From the NCBI RefSeq assembly GCF_000231385.2, contig NC_018515.1, forward strand, positions 328,501 to 392,500: 64,000 nucleotides of DNA, given 5' to 3'. Below are positions 52,574-62,041 of this stretch, piece after piece. A program made the position numbers and the translations under genes. The notes beneath the pieces are model-generated. The model had not been told where the DNA came from. It searched no databases and saw only the letters and a program-made list of their open reading frames with translations. Numbering within the stretch: position 1 is the stretch's first letter; the number at the start of each line of letters is the position of its first letter. The stretch comes from Desulfosporosinus meridiei DSM 13257. GTDB lineage: Bacteria > Bacillota > Desulfitobacteriia > Desulfitobacteriales > Desulfitobacteriaceae.

Positions 52574-52613
52574 AAAAAGACCGACTAGGAAAGAATCCTA
52601 GTCGGTTTTTTTT
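52574..52613. terminator. Strong bidirectional intrinsic terminator
   Basis: ACCGACTAGGA (52580-52590) pairs perfectly with TCCTAGTCGGT (52596-52606) across a 5-nt loop, with AAAAAA before and TTTTTTTT after. No intact gene ends immediately upstream, so it is probably the remains of a lost gene. It also insulates the transposition operon from upstream read-through. Confidence 0.75.
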
Positions 52614-53162
52614 ATAATGGTACAATACAAACAATTACAAAGGAAAGATTAAATAAAAAGTATTAAAAAGGCTAAGATATCACTTCAGAAGATTCTATTA
52701 AAGAATATTTTAATAATATTTTGAATTTTATGTTTTAATTTTAATGAAGGAATTTATTTAATCAAACCGTTTAGTTACAAGAGTTGAAGGGGTACCATTT
52801 TTTATTAATCTATGGACTTATTATTTTTAATGGCTCAACTTGAATATTACGGGTCAAGAGAACCGCAGACTTGGCATCCGCACTCCGGAATTATGGCTCA
52901 ATTTGCTCCGGATTATTCACAACTCTTTACAATCTGTTCCAGAACTTAATTTTGTTTATCCAAACTACCCTTAAAACAATGCGTTTTCTGAAATAAAGAT
53001 CAATCATGCATTCTAAACGGGGTATTTAGAGTTTTCCATCTTTCGAGGCACGAAAAAAAGTAGGGTCTTACATGAAATGGAAATATAGTTATAGGTCCTT
53101 AAAAATGATGTTTTCAGGAATTCACTAAAATTATCAAGAAGTATCGAAATGGAGGACGAACT

Positions 53163-53378
53163 ATGATTCATAATATTAAATTAGAAAAAGCTCATGCAGT
53201 GTTATCACACCAGATTCTTTACTTTAAGAATATAATTTATTATCCATACGAAGTTGACGTGTTTGAAGAACAATTAACGACGACAGTTGAGGTGTGGTAC
53301 GATCCTTATGACTTTTCATATATTTATATCTTCGATTCTAATAATTCAAAGTATATAAAATATATGCATTTAGGATAG
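53163..53378 (+). CDS. 71-aa protein resembling the TnsB/Mu-transposase C-terminal beta-barrel
   Basis: 71 aa. The C-terminal half, VEVWYDPYDFSYIYIFDS, follows the V-x-YDP-x-D-x-S-x-I-x-x pattern of the beta-barrel after the catalytic core of Mu/Tn7-type transposases; the intact TnsB here has FKVKYDPQNIGSIFLYD. The catalytic part is absent. GGAGG stands before the ATG. It may be a tnsB remnant kept as a small DNA-binding or regulatory protein, or simply a relic. It lies 113 nt before the first tniQ gene. Confidence 0.5.
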   Translation: MIHNIKLEKAHAVLSHQILYFKNIIYYPYEVDVFEEQLTTTVEVWYDPYDFSYIYIFDSNNSKYIKYMHLG

Positions 53379-53491
53379 GGGGGCCTGGAACAAAAAAAGA
53401 TTCGAATTTTGACTTTAAAAAAATAGGTTACAATGCACGGTCATTTAAGAGAAGATACTTAGATTTACAAGTTAAAAAAAGGAGTCTAAAC

Positions 53492-55150
53492 ATGAGAAGA
53501 CTTTTAGTTCCTTCCAAAATAAATTCAGGAGAATCACTTACCACTTATTTATTAAGAGCATCTCAAAGAAATTTAGTTAGTATATTAGATATTTATAATA
53601 TTGTTAAAAATGGAACGGTTTTAAAAAAGTTTAATGTAAGATTCTTTCAACTAGATATTTATCCAAATAAATTAGTAAATATTGAAAAACTAAGTGCATT
53701 ACTTGGGGTATCCGTTAGCCAAATTGAAAAAATGACACTTACTTCCGTTTTTAATAAGTATATTGAAGAAGAAAGTATACAACCTAGTTCATACAAACTC
53801 CTGCTATCTCTAATCAATAATAAGACAAGAAGGTTTTGTCCGGTGTGTCTAAATGAGAATAAATACTTTAAATTGATCTGGCAAGTTAAGGAACTAGAAA
53901 TATGTGACAAGCACTCGACGAAATTGACAGATATATGCCCAATTTGTGGGTGCATACAACCATATATACATGAAAAGTTAGGACAAATTAAATGTTTAAA
54001 ATGTAACTCACAACTTGATCAAAGCAATTTGAACTCTGTTAATCAGAATATAGTATCAGAGCAATTATCCAAATATTCCGATTGGTATTTTTTGATGGAT
54101 AACTCTAGATCATTTCAGAATAAAAAAAACCTAACTAAAGTACAATCTTTAGCATTATCAATACTTTATGTTGCTCAGAATCTTGAACCTGAGTTTTGTT
54201 TAGAGAAAATGAATGGACTCAAAAGATATTATGCTCAATCCCTTAGAGCAATGGTAAACGGTGGTGTTCTTCACAGAGTTAATCTGGCCGAACTATTTAA
54301 ACAGATAAGAAGTCAAAAAATATCTTTGGAAGATTTCAGTAGGGTTGAAGTTAGTGAAGACTTCATAAAGTCACTTTCCAAACCAAAGAACGAACTTGTT
54401 TGCAAAGCTCATTGGTGCCCATCATACGGAACTTCAAAGAAAATAGTAGATACAAAGCATAGATCTAGCAAGTATACAAAAATATCGATATGTACTGACT
54501 GCGGAATCAAATATGGCATAAGACATCTTAGTAATGAGTGGGAGGATATGGGAAACCATATCATGATAATTGGACAAATATTGATCAATTTAGAAACTGT
54601 AGTCAGTGAGACCAAACTCCGAAAAGAAATAGGAATTGATGAGCTAAAATGCAAAAGAATTTTGGGTTATTTAGCATATCACAATTTGTTGCCTAAACGC
54701 TGGACTGGGAAATATGTCCCAAAATCAGTTGATAATGACGTATCTGTTATTAGGAAATTCAAGGAAATAACTGATCTTACATGTTCAACTAGGGAAATGC
54801 TCAAATATGCAAAAAAAGAGTTTAGCTGGGGGGCAAATGAGTATTTTTTTTACTTAGCATATCGGGAAGTAGAGTTTATGCTAGCAGTTAAGATAAAGAA
54901 TGGTGGTAATAGGAAAAAAAAATACGCTAAAGATGAATTGCGAAAACAGGTATTTGAGGTGATTAGTAAATTTCACAATGAAGGGGTAAAAATTAATCAT
55001 GATAATATTTCTGAGCAACTTGGTCTATCGAAGAATATGCTTCGTAGATATGGATTTAGTCCGTTAATCGAATCAGAACGAAAAAATCAAATTATTAATA
55101 TAAAATCCATTAAAATCAAGAATACGACCCCAAGTTGTAAACTTGAATAA
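53492..55150 (+). CDS. tniQ: TniQ/TnsD-family transposon targeting protein 1
   Basis: 552 aa. The N-terminal TniQ domain has SGESLTTYLLRASQRN, then the zinc cluster CPVC...CDKH...CPICG...CLKCN (about 110-170). A second cysteine group (WCPSYG ... CTDCGIKYG, about 310-350) and a helical DNA-binding C-terminus follow. This is full TnsD length rather than the short TniQ used by CRISPR-associated elements, so sequence-specific DNA targeting is expected. It could recognise glmS or another site. GGAG precedes the ATG by 8 nt. Confidence 0.87.
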   Translation: MRRLLVPSKINSGESLTTYLLRASQRNLVSILDIYNIVKNGTVLKKFNVRFFQLDIYPNKLVNIEKLSALLGVSVSQIEKMTLTSVFNKYIEEESIQPSSYKLLLSLINNKTRRFCPVCLNENKYFKLIWQVKELEICDKHSTKLTDICPICGCIQPYIHEKLGQIKCLKCNSQLDQSNLNSVNQNIVSEQLSKYSDWYFLMDNSRSFQNKKNLTKVQSLALSILYVAQNLEPEFCLEKMNGLKRYYAQSLRAMVNGGVLHRVNLAELFKQIRSQKISLEDFSRVEVSEDFIKSLSKPKNELVCKAHWCPSYGTSKKIVDTKHRSSKYTKISICTDCGIKYGIRHLSNEWEDMGNHIMIIGQILINLETVVSETKLRKEIGIDELKCKRILGYLAYHNLLPKRWTGKYVPKSVDNDVSVIRKFKEITDLTCSTREMLKYAKKEFSWGANEYFFYLAYREVEFMLAVKIKNGGNRKKKYAKDELRKQVFEVISKFHNEGVKINHDNISEQLGLSKNMLRRYGFSPLIESERKNQIINIKSIKIKNTTPSCKLE

Positions 55151-57053
55151 GCAAGTCAATAAGAAATTAATTATTGAAAAAGTAACGTATTTTATTTTAG
55201 AAGATTGGAATAATATAATTATTTACTCTTTTATAAGGGTGGTAGTTATTATAAACCGTCTTCTTATAACTCCTAAACCAGTTTTAACTGAATGCCTTAC
55301 AGGATACATTAGCCGAGTTGCCAGAGCCAATTTTGTATCATCACATGACCTTTGGAGATTATTTTTAGTACCATCATCTCACTATCCTCAGTCGAGTATG
55401 TCAATAATCTTAGATACTTATCCAGCTTCAACATTTAACTACATACAATTTGGTGAAATGCTCAATGTAGAACATATAGAACACCTAACTCTTATTCCTG
55501 TATTCAAAAAAATAGGAATTACTGATACAGAGATACTGAAGAGTAGGGCTTTAGGGGGGATGATTGAAAAGCATAGGAAGTATTGCCCTAAATGCCTCAA
55601 GGAAAATGACTTTTATAAATTAATGTGGCAAGTCGCAGAAGTTAAATGGTGTGATATACATTGTGTCACTTTACTAGAGGAATGTTGGAATTGTCATAAA
55701 AGGATTCCATTATTGCCATCCGCAGGTCAAGTCGGTAAGTGCCCTTATTGTGAATGTAATTTGGCAGAAGCCACTACTAAACATGTTAATATTGGGGAAA
55801 AAAAAGAAAGAATTTTGAGGGACTGGCAGTACCTCTTAAATCCAGAAATGCCAGGGTTGACACCGGCAGACAATTTATCAAATCAACAACAATTAGCTAT
55901 CCTGATTATTCTTGCATTACAAAATAATAGTGAAAAAATTAAGATACCAACTTCTATTATGCAATCAGCAAGAAAGAGTCGTGTTTATGAATCGTATACT
56001 CATTTAGCGTTATTACTTTCCATTTTAAGAGATGTGCAAATATCTTTAGATGATTTCTTTAAACTTCAGATTTCAGAGGAATTCGTCTATAGGATCTTGA
56101 CAAGGCCAGCAAAAATAATACATAGGACAGCATGTTTAACTCCTTGGTGTAAAGGTTATTTAAAAACTGGAACGCTTCAGCGTACAGCTACGTCAACTAA
56201 AATGGACAAAAATGGAGAGAAATTGAATTATTATATGGTTTGTACTGAATGTGGCATAGAGTATTGTTTAAGTGGCCCTGATAAAGGAATTCGGGAGAGA
56301 GGGTATTTTCTGTCATTTGCTTATAACAAAATATTACCACTGTTGCGTAATACCAATTGTATTAAGCAATTAGCAAAAGCAATAAATGAACCGGAAGATA
56401 AAATTAGAAGATCAATTATATATCTGGCAGCTAATGGTTTAATAAGGGAAAGTAAACTGCCATTATCGATACCTCCTGAACATGATGAAGAAATAATCAA
56501 AGTTATTTTAAACAAGATCCGTATAGGTACCCAGGCTAAGCAAATCCGAAGGGATCTTAATATGAAATATAATGATTTTCTATTTTACTGGTTTGAACCA
56601 AGAATTCGTATTGCAAATGTTTTAAATAAACCAATAAATAGACCCCAAAGGATGCAAACCACATCGTCAAAAGACTTGTTAAGGTTACGAGATGCGCTAG
56701 CTTACTGCAAGGATAATAATATTCGAATCAGCATAAAGCTTATCTCAAAAATCTTAGAAGTTTGTCCGGAGACTATTCGTTTATGGGGTATGTTGCCCGA
56801 AATTAAGCAGGCTAAGGAAGTTCAAAGACTTGCTTTGAAAGAGAACAGGAAGAAAGAGTTATTAAAGAAAGCCGAGGAAATTATTAAGTTTAATAAATCA
56901 ATAGGAAAATTAATCTCAATTGAACTAGTTTATAAAGAACTGGGGTATCATCGAACAAGTATGTGGAGAGATCATCCTGAAGTTGCAAAACATATCAGCC
57001 AACTAGTAAATAGAATTAATGATGATTCGGTGATAGGTTGGTCGGTGCCTTAA
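55143..57053 (+). CDS. tniQ: TniQ/TnsD-family transposon targeting protein 2
   Basis: 636 aa from the TTG at 55143, but TniQ similarity begins only at RLLITPKPVLTECLTGYISR. The true start may therefore be the in-frame GTG at 55239 or a nearby rare codon after AAGGGTGGT. Zinc cluster: CPKC...CDIHC...CWNCH...CPYCEC. The second group is TPWCKGY...CTECGIEYC. The C-terminus has two winged-helix-like blocks (KLISKILEVCPETIRLW, SIELVYKELGYHRTSMW). It is a paralogue of the preceding gene, not a duplicate; the two differ throughout. Two targeting proteins suggest two classes of insertion site. Confidence 0.85.
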   Translation: MNKQVNKKLIIEKVTYFILEDWNNIIIYSFIRVVVIINRLLITPKPVLTECLTGYISRVARANFVSSHDLWRLFLVPSSHYPQSSMSIILDTYPASTFNYIQFGEMLNVEHIEHLTLIPVFKKIGITDTEILKSRALGGMIEKHRKYCPKCLKENDFYKLMWQVAEVKWCDIHCVTLLEECWNCHKRIPLLPSAGQVGKCPYCECNLAEATTKHVNIGEKKERILRDWQYLLNPEMPGLTPADNLSNQQQLAILIILALQNNSEKIKIPTSIMQSARKSRVYESYTHLALLLSILRDVQISLDDFFKLQISEEFVYRILTRPAKIIHRTACLTPWCKGYLKTGTLQRTATSTKMDKNGEKLNYYMVCTECGIEYCLSGPDKGIRERGYFLSFAYNKILPLLRNTNCIKQLAKAINEPEDKIRRSIIYLAANGLIRESKLPLSIPPEHDEEIIKVILNKIRIGTQAKQIRRDLNMKYNDFLFYWFEPRIRIANVLNKPINRPQRMQTTSSKDLLRLRDALAYCKDNNIRISIKLISKILEVCPETIRLWGMLPEIKQAKEVQRLALKENRKKELLKKAEEIIKFNKSIGKLISIELVYKELGYHRTSMWRDHPEVAKHISQLVNRINDDSVIGWSVP

Positions 57054-57095
57054 CATAAAAGGGTTAATGTTGGACTTAAGGAAAGGTGATAGATA

Positions 57096-57740
57096 ATGCC
57101 AGTTAGGAAGATTCAAAATACAAGCAGTAAAAAACATACAGGTATATTTCCAAGTGAGAAAAATGGAAGACTAATAGAGTGGGAATCGTTACTCGAAAGA
57201 GATTATATATATTTATTGGAATTTGATCGTGGTGTTAAGTCGTACACTGAACAACCATTAACATTAAAGACTAAGCTTAATGGTAAAACTTATAAGTATA
57301 CTCCTGACGTTTTAGTCGTTAGAGATAACATCAGTATGCTTATTGAGGTTAAGCCTAAAAATAAGCTAATAAAACTTAAGGAAGATGAGAAATTTAGGGC
57401 TAAAGTAACCGCAGCAAATAGTTATTGTAAAGAACAGGGTTATAAATTTGTGATTGTAACAGACGAAGATATCAGGACTGGGGAGTTATTAAATAACGTC
57501 AAAAGAATGTTTAAATTCTCTAGAATTGTTGTTCCAAGTGCAGATTTTTTAACAATTCGTAACCAACTAATGACTTATGGACCTATGCATATTAAAGAAC
57601 TATCCCAAAAATTGTATGATAATGAGCGACAACAAAAAAGAATTCAAGCAATGGTTTTTTCGCTTCTCTATTCACAGAAATTAGTATGTGACTTAATGAA
57701 GGAAAAAATTAGCCTTGCAACTTACGTAGAACTTCCATGA
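57096..57740 (+). CDS. tnsA: TnsA endonuclease subunit of the transposase
   Basis: 214 aa. The catalytic domain has WESLLERDYIYLLEFD, then TPDVLVV and MLIEVKPKN, the E...D...E-x-K arrangement of restriction-enzyme-fold TnsA. A winged-helix C-terminal part follows. TnsA cuts the 5' strands at the transposon ends, so with TnsB the element moves by cut-and-paste. AAAGGTGATAGATA precedes the ATG. It lies directly upstream of tnsB (16 nt). Confidence 0.9.
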   Translation: MPVRKIQNTSSKKHTGIFPSEKNGRLIEWESLLERDYIYLLEFDRGVKSYTEQPLTLKTKLNGKTYKYTPDVLVVRDNISMLIEVKPKNKLIKLKEDEKFRAKVTAANSYCKEQGYKFVIVTDEDIRTGELLNNVKRMFKFSRIVVPSADFLTIRNQLMTYGPMHIKELSQKLYDNERQQKRIQAMVFSLLYSQKLVCDLMKEKISLATYVELP

Positions 57741-57756
57741 AATAGGAGGGTTATCT

Positions 57757-59973
57757 TTGTATAAAGTCAAAATTAAACCTGGACTGAAATTTAAGATAGA
57801 CCGTATTGAGTATACAATTGTCAAATGTTTAGATGGTGTAAAAATCCAAGTTTTAAGGGAGGGGTATCAGAAAGGGGAAATTTTCACAAAATATGAGATG
57901 ATCAGTCTTATTGATCAAGGTAGGTTGGAGTTTGAGGTTAAGGGGAAAAATATTCGCCCACCTGATAAAGGTTCGTTTTCAACTTCCTATCTTGTAAATG
58001 ATTTTGAAAAAGTTCAGCGTAAAGATGAAACGATTTTTCGCTTTAAGGTAATAGAGCCTTTGCTAAAGGGCAGAAGGACTAGATTAGATGTAAAAAATCG
58101 AGTTTTGGAGATTAATGAATTAAGTGGAAATCCTAAAAATGCTGAAAAACACTTGCAAATCAGTTTTGTAAAAAGAATTAGTATTGCTAGCGTTTATCGC
58201 TGGATTTCAATATACAACGAAAGTGGCGGTGATATTCGATCTTTAACTCCTAGTTACTCAAGTTGTGGCGGCGCTGGCAGTTATAGAATAGATCCAAAAG
58301 TTTTGGAAATTATTGAACAATGTATTGAAGATACTTACCTAAATCAGCAGCGTGTTACTATTGATGAACTCCGTTGGGCTGTTCAATCAGAGATTATTAA
58401 TGAAAATGAATATCGACGGGGTGACAATATTATCTATTGTCCATCCTATTCTACGTTTACCCGCATTGTTTCTAAAATTCCTGAGTTTGAATTAGTATGG
58501 AAACGAATGAGCAAACGTAACGCAGAAGTCAAGTTTAATCCCATTGGGCAAGGGGTTAAGGTGAGTTACCCACTTGAACGCGTTGAAATAGATGCAACTG
58601 TTCTAGATATAATAATTATCTTTGCAGATGGTACATTTATCGAACGTCCACATTTAGTAATGGCTATAGATAAGTTAACTAGGGATATACCTGGCTTTTG
58701 TATTTGTTTTGGCAGTGTAGGTTGGGCGGAGGTTAGTCAATGTCTTCGCCATATCTTAAGTGATAAATCTTATATAAAAGATAAATATCCATTTATCGAA
58801 AATGAATGGAATACATTTGGGGTTCCGCAAGCATTGGTAATAGATAATGGTTTAGCTTTTAAGAACCATCCGATGAAAGATGCTTGTTACCAGTTGGGTG
58901 TCGTGTTGGAGTATGCGCCTCCTAAAGTGCCTGAATGGAAAGCTTCAATTGAGCGATTCTTGGGCACAACAACAGTCAACTTCGTGCAAAAAAACCCAGG
59001 AACAACACGGTCGAATACACAAAAATTAGCAGAAGGGGAAAACCCAAAGGAAAGAGCAAGAATACCATTTAATATTTTCGTTGGTCTTATGCACAAATGG
59101 TTAGTTGATGTTTATAGACAAGACATTAATCGAGGAGCAGGAGGTATACCTGCAAAGCTTTGGGAAAAGTATACGGATGACTTCCCGGTCGATTGGCCGA
59201 ACAGTTCGCATGAATTACCAATTTTGCTTGGAAGAGTTAATGAGCGCATGATTACTAACAAAGGCATCGAGCTTAATAATCTTAGGTATAATAGCATGGA
59301 TATTAATGGAATTTTGAAAAAGTTCTCTAAACAAAATAAAGGAGCAGAGCAAAAGTTCAAAGTCAAATATGATCCACAAAACATCGGAAGCATTTTTTTA
59401 TATGACCATATGTTTATACACGACTGGATTAGAGTACAATGTACTAATCCTGATTATGCGGAGGGTCTCTCGGAGTGGGAACATGATGAGGCTATAAAAC
59501 TTGCAAGAAAAAAATATGGTACTATTGATGTTGTCTCTCTAGCAAAATCAAAAGCCTTTCTTAGGAATAAAGCCTCATTTTGGGAATCGAAAAATAGTCG
59601 AGGAAAGGCCGCAAAGCTAAATTCCGATCATGAGATTTTTAGTGATAATACGGGGATTTTCAATAATAGTGAGGTTAAGGTCAATTATAGTTTACCAGAG
59701 GCCACGGAAAATATGGGTAAACTAAACAATATTTCAGACATAGGAACTAATTTTGATTTTTCAGAGATACTTCCTCCTTTACCTGTTTCATATTCAGTAA
59801 ACGACTTTAATGAGGAAGTCAAACCAGTATCAAAGAATAGTAAAGCGAAACAGAAAAATTCTTTTCAAAGTAAATGTGATAAAAGTAGTATACCATCAAA
59901 TACAATCGATGATACTGACTTCTCCCCTGAGGATCTTGAAGGCTTCGATGTAATATATCGAATAGGAGATTAA
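57757..59973 (+). CDS. tnsB: TnsB DDE transposase
   Basis: 738 aa. The rve-fold core has catalytic aspartates in RVEIDATVLDI and VIDNGLAFK and glutamate in PEWKASIERFLGT. An N-terminal HTH region (to about 190) and the Mu-type beta-barrel (VKYDPQNIGSIFLYD, about 535) are present; the acidic C-terminal tail is likely the TnsC contact. TnsB binds the end repeats and joins the 3' ends to target DNA. TTG start 7 nt after AGGAGGG. All catalytic residues are present. Confidence 0.93.
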   Translation: MYKVKIKPGLKFKIDRIEYTIVKCLDGVKIQVLREGYQKGEIFTKYEMISLIDQGRLEFEVKGKNIRPPDKGSFSTSYLVNDFEKVQRKDETIFRFKVIEPLLKGRRTRLDVKNRVLEINELSGNPKNAEKHLQISFVKRISIASVYRWISIYNESGGDIRSLTPSYSSCGGAGSYRIDPKVLEIIEQCIEDTYLNQQRVTIDELRWAVQSEIINENEYRRGDNIIYCPSYSTFTRIVSKIPEFELVWKRMSKRNAEVKFNPIGQGVKVSYPLERVEIDATVLDIIIIFADGTFIERPHLVMAIDKLTRDIPGFCICFGSVGWAEVSQCLRHILSDKSYIKDKYPFIENEWNTFGVPQALVIDNGLAFKNHPMKDACYQLGVVLEYAPPKVPEWKASIERFLGTTTVNFVQKNPGTTRSNTQKLAEGENPKERARIPFNIFVGLMHKWLVDVYRQDINRGAGGIPAKLWEKYTDDFPVDWPNSSHELPILLGRVNERMITNKGIELNNLRYNSMDINGILKKFSKQNKGAEQKFKVKYDPQNIGSIFLYDHMFIHDWIRVQCTNPDYAEGLSEWEHDEAIKLARKKYGTIDVVSLAKSKAFLRNKASFWESKNSRGKAAKLNSDHEIFSDNTGIFNNSEVKVNYSLPEATENMGKLNNISDIGTNFDFSEILPPLPVSYSVNDFNEEVKPVSKNSKAKQKNSFQSKCDKSSIPSNTIDDTDFSPEDLEGFDVIYRIGD

Positions 59974-59979
59974 TTCATA

Positions 59980-60942
59980 ATGAATAATGAGTTATCTGAG
60001 AAAATAACTGAAATTCAAAGATCTCCCATAGATAAATCACTGCTAATAAACATGACTCCAGAAGCAAAAGAAAAATATGTTAAAAATATTATGATCGTGC
60101 ATCCTATGATGAACGTAGCGCTAACTGTTCTTGAAGATTGCAAAAAAAGCTGGAAATCGGCAGAACCTATGTGTGGTTGTATATTTGGTGATACCCGAGC
60201 TGGAAAAACTGCAGTTGCTAAGGAGTTTATGCGAAAATTTCCTGAGGTACAACATGAAGATAGGGTAATAAAGCCAGTATTTTATTCAAGTGTTCCAAGC
60301 TCGTCTCATATAGGCCCTTTAGTTACGCAATTATTGCGTGACTTTAAAGATCCTTTCTGGGATAAAACCTATCGTAATTATAATATTCCTACTGGAAGGT
60401 TTATTGAACTTCTTAAAGAATGTAGAGTAGAACTTATAATTATTGATGAGGTTCAGCAAATTGTTGATAGAGATAAAAAAAGGCTCATTATGGAATCTGC
60501 AGATTGGTTTAAAGATCTTTATAATTCAACTAAAATTCCTTTGGTTTTTTTAGGTCTTCCAAATGCATCAGATATATTTCAAGAAAATGAGCAATTGTCT
60601 GGACGTGTTTTGAGACGTGAAACTATAGATTGCTTTAAATTTGGGGATAAAGATTTTAGAGCTTTTTTATATACTTTTGATAAACAACTTCCTTTTAAGG
60701 AAGTATCAGGATTGGCGAATAAAGATACCTGGGAGAGAATTTTTATTGCTACGAATGGTCGTATGGGCTTCATGAAAGTCCTTATATCCGAGTCAACAAA
60801 AATAGCTGCAGAGTCTAATTTACAAGCTATTACGTTTCCGGTATTAGCCCATGCTTATAATGCGGTACTTAAACAGGAGGGTCCAAATCCGTTTTTACCT
60901 GGTTTTGATTTGAAAAAAGCGATAGAAGGATTGAAGAAATAA
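59980..60942 (+). CDS. tnsC: TnsC AAA+ transposition regulator
   Basis: 320 aa. Walker A GDTRAGKTAVAK (about 70), Walker B ELIIIDEVQQIVDR (about 155), and sensor/arginine region SGRVLRRE. TnsC links the TniQ-marked target to the TnsAB transposase and provides target immunity. It is shorter than Tn7 TnsC (about 555 aa) and nearer TniB/short TnsC size. It is the last gene of the operon, 6 nt after tnsB. Confidence 0.92.
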   Translation: MNNELSEKITEIQRSPIDKSLLINMTPEAKEKYVKNIMIVHPMMNVALTVLEDCKKSWKSAEPMCGCIFGDTRAGKTAVAKEFMRKFPEVQHEDRVIKPVFYSSVPSSSHIGPLVTQLLRDFKDPFWDKTYRNYNIPTGRFIELLKECRVELIIIDEVQQIVDRDKKRLIMESADWFKDLYNSTKIPLVFLGLPNASDIFQENEQLSGRVLRRETIDCFKFGDKDFRAFLYTFDKQLPFKEVSGLANKDTWERIFIATNGRMGFMKVLISESTKIAAESNLQAITFPVLAHAYNAVLKQEGPNPFLPGFDLKKAIEGLKK

Positions 60943-61009
60943 AAAATCTGCGAAATCCTATCATAATACAGAAATTGAAATATTTATCCACACACCTTCC
61001 AAGACCAAT

Positions 61010-61530
61010 TTTATTAACTCAACTTTTGCACCGCAGTTGAGCGAATAAAGCCTTGATATAACTGGGCAATTCACCAATCCAGTTATGTAGTTGACTAAGC
61101 GATTCTTTGTTCTTGGGTTTATTCGGTAGTAGATCTAGTACAAATGCCATCAATCGACGCAATGCTGTCTTTAAGTCTAAATCCATTACTTCAACCCTTA
61201 CTCCTTTCCCGTCCTATGACAGAATCATCGACGATAAACGGATACGCTGGTGTGCCAAAGTAAGTGCGTTTTTCAAATTGCCTGACGACCTTGACTAAGT
61301 AATTGATAGAAAACCGATAAACGACTTCTTTACCCGGGAGAGATTTTGCTCGGGTGCCTTCTAGTAATCGGTACAAGTTACGGCCCTGGAAAACTAACTG
61401 AAATATGATTTGGAAGACAGCGAAGCTTGAGACGCCATAGGATTTGCGGATTCCTGTTGTTCGAAGAAGTTGACTTAATTTGAGAGAGGAAAAAATTGCA
61501 GAAAGTTGATTTTAAACCTGTTCAGACAGA
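61010..61530 (-). pseudogene. IS4-like transposase relic
   Basis: On the minus strand, fragments read LSQLLRTTGIRKSYGVSSFAVF, LYRLLEGTRAKSLPGKEVVY (61376 down), and AYPFIVDDSVIGRERSKG with the first DDE aspartate. After a frameshift comes a C-terminal piece (KTALRRLMAFVLDLLPN, about 61170-61100) ending FAQLRCKS. The large middle part with the other catalytic residues is missing. These are features of IS4-superfamily transposases (DDSxxxRxRSK motif). It is a mosaic remnant and cannot be active. Confidence 0.7.
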
Positions 61531-61555
61531 GAGTTGTGTTATAACATTTAGATAC

Positions 61556-61618
61556 GCACCTTTCTGGTTGGATTTAATGGTTGTTTTGTCACTTCCATTT
61601 TACCAATTGGAAAGGTGC
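61556..61618. repeat. Imperfect 16-bp inverted repeats, possible IS end or hairpin
   Basis: GCACCTTTCTGGTTGG (61556-61571) and CCAATTGGAAAGGTGC (61603-61618) are inverted with 2 mismatches, followed by TTTT. It is the remains of an IS terminus next to the transposase relic, or a terminator. Confidence 0.5.
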
Positions 61619-61680
61619 TTTTCTGTCGATAAATAAAAATATTTTGTTCTAACCTAGATTCATACTGGGTTAGAGGTAAC

Positions 61681-61701
61681 TTTCGCTATGCGAAAGTTGA
61701 G
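61681..61701. repeat. Perfect 9-bp hairpin AACTTTCGC/GCGAAAGTT
   Basis: AACTTTCGC, a 3-nt loop and GCGAAAGTT, just after a weaker TCTAACC/GGGTTAGA stem (about 61647-61674). No T tract. It probably belongs to the eroded mobile-element DNA. Confidence 0.45.
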
Positions 61702-61777
61702 TTATAAGATATAAATGGAATGAGAAAAACTTCATAATGAGTTAGACTGAATCAGTACTAGGTAATCGCTACAAAAT

Positions 61778-61830
61778 AAAGGAACTCTCAATACCCGTAA
61801 TTCTTTTTAGGGTATTGAGGGTTCCTTTAT
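61778..61830 (+). terminator. Long-stem intrinsic terminator
   Basis: AAAGGAACTCTCAATACCC (61778-61796) pairs with GGGTATTGAGGGTTCCTTT (61810-61828) with one G-T pair and a T-rich loop. No intact gene precedes it; it insulates the next gene. The stretch 61831-62041 holds only the leader of that gene. Confidence 0.7.
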
Positions 61831-62041
61831 TGTCACGAATACTCTTCCGTATTTTCAATTTTCGTTGTATAGATAACAACATATATGTTGTTATAAATTT
61901 AATAGTTTATACAATTCATAAAAACTTTATTCATGATATTTTCTAAAATTCCCTTGAAAATGTATTAAATCCATAAATACTGTTAATGCTTTTGGGTGAG
62001 CTCATAATAATGGACTTATAAACTGATTGTGGAGGCTGTAT

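Noticed and set aside
61107-61298. 63-codon plus-strand frame after tnsC
   Set aside because: The minus strand carries IS4-like transposase pieces here; the plus frame is a shadow.
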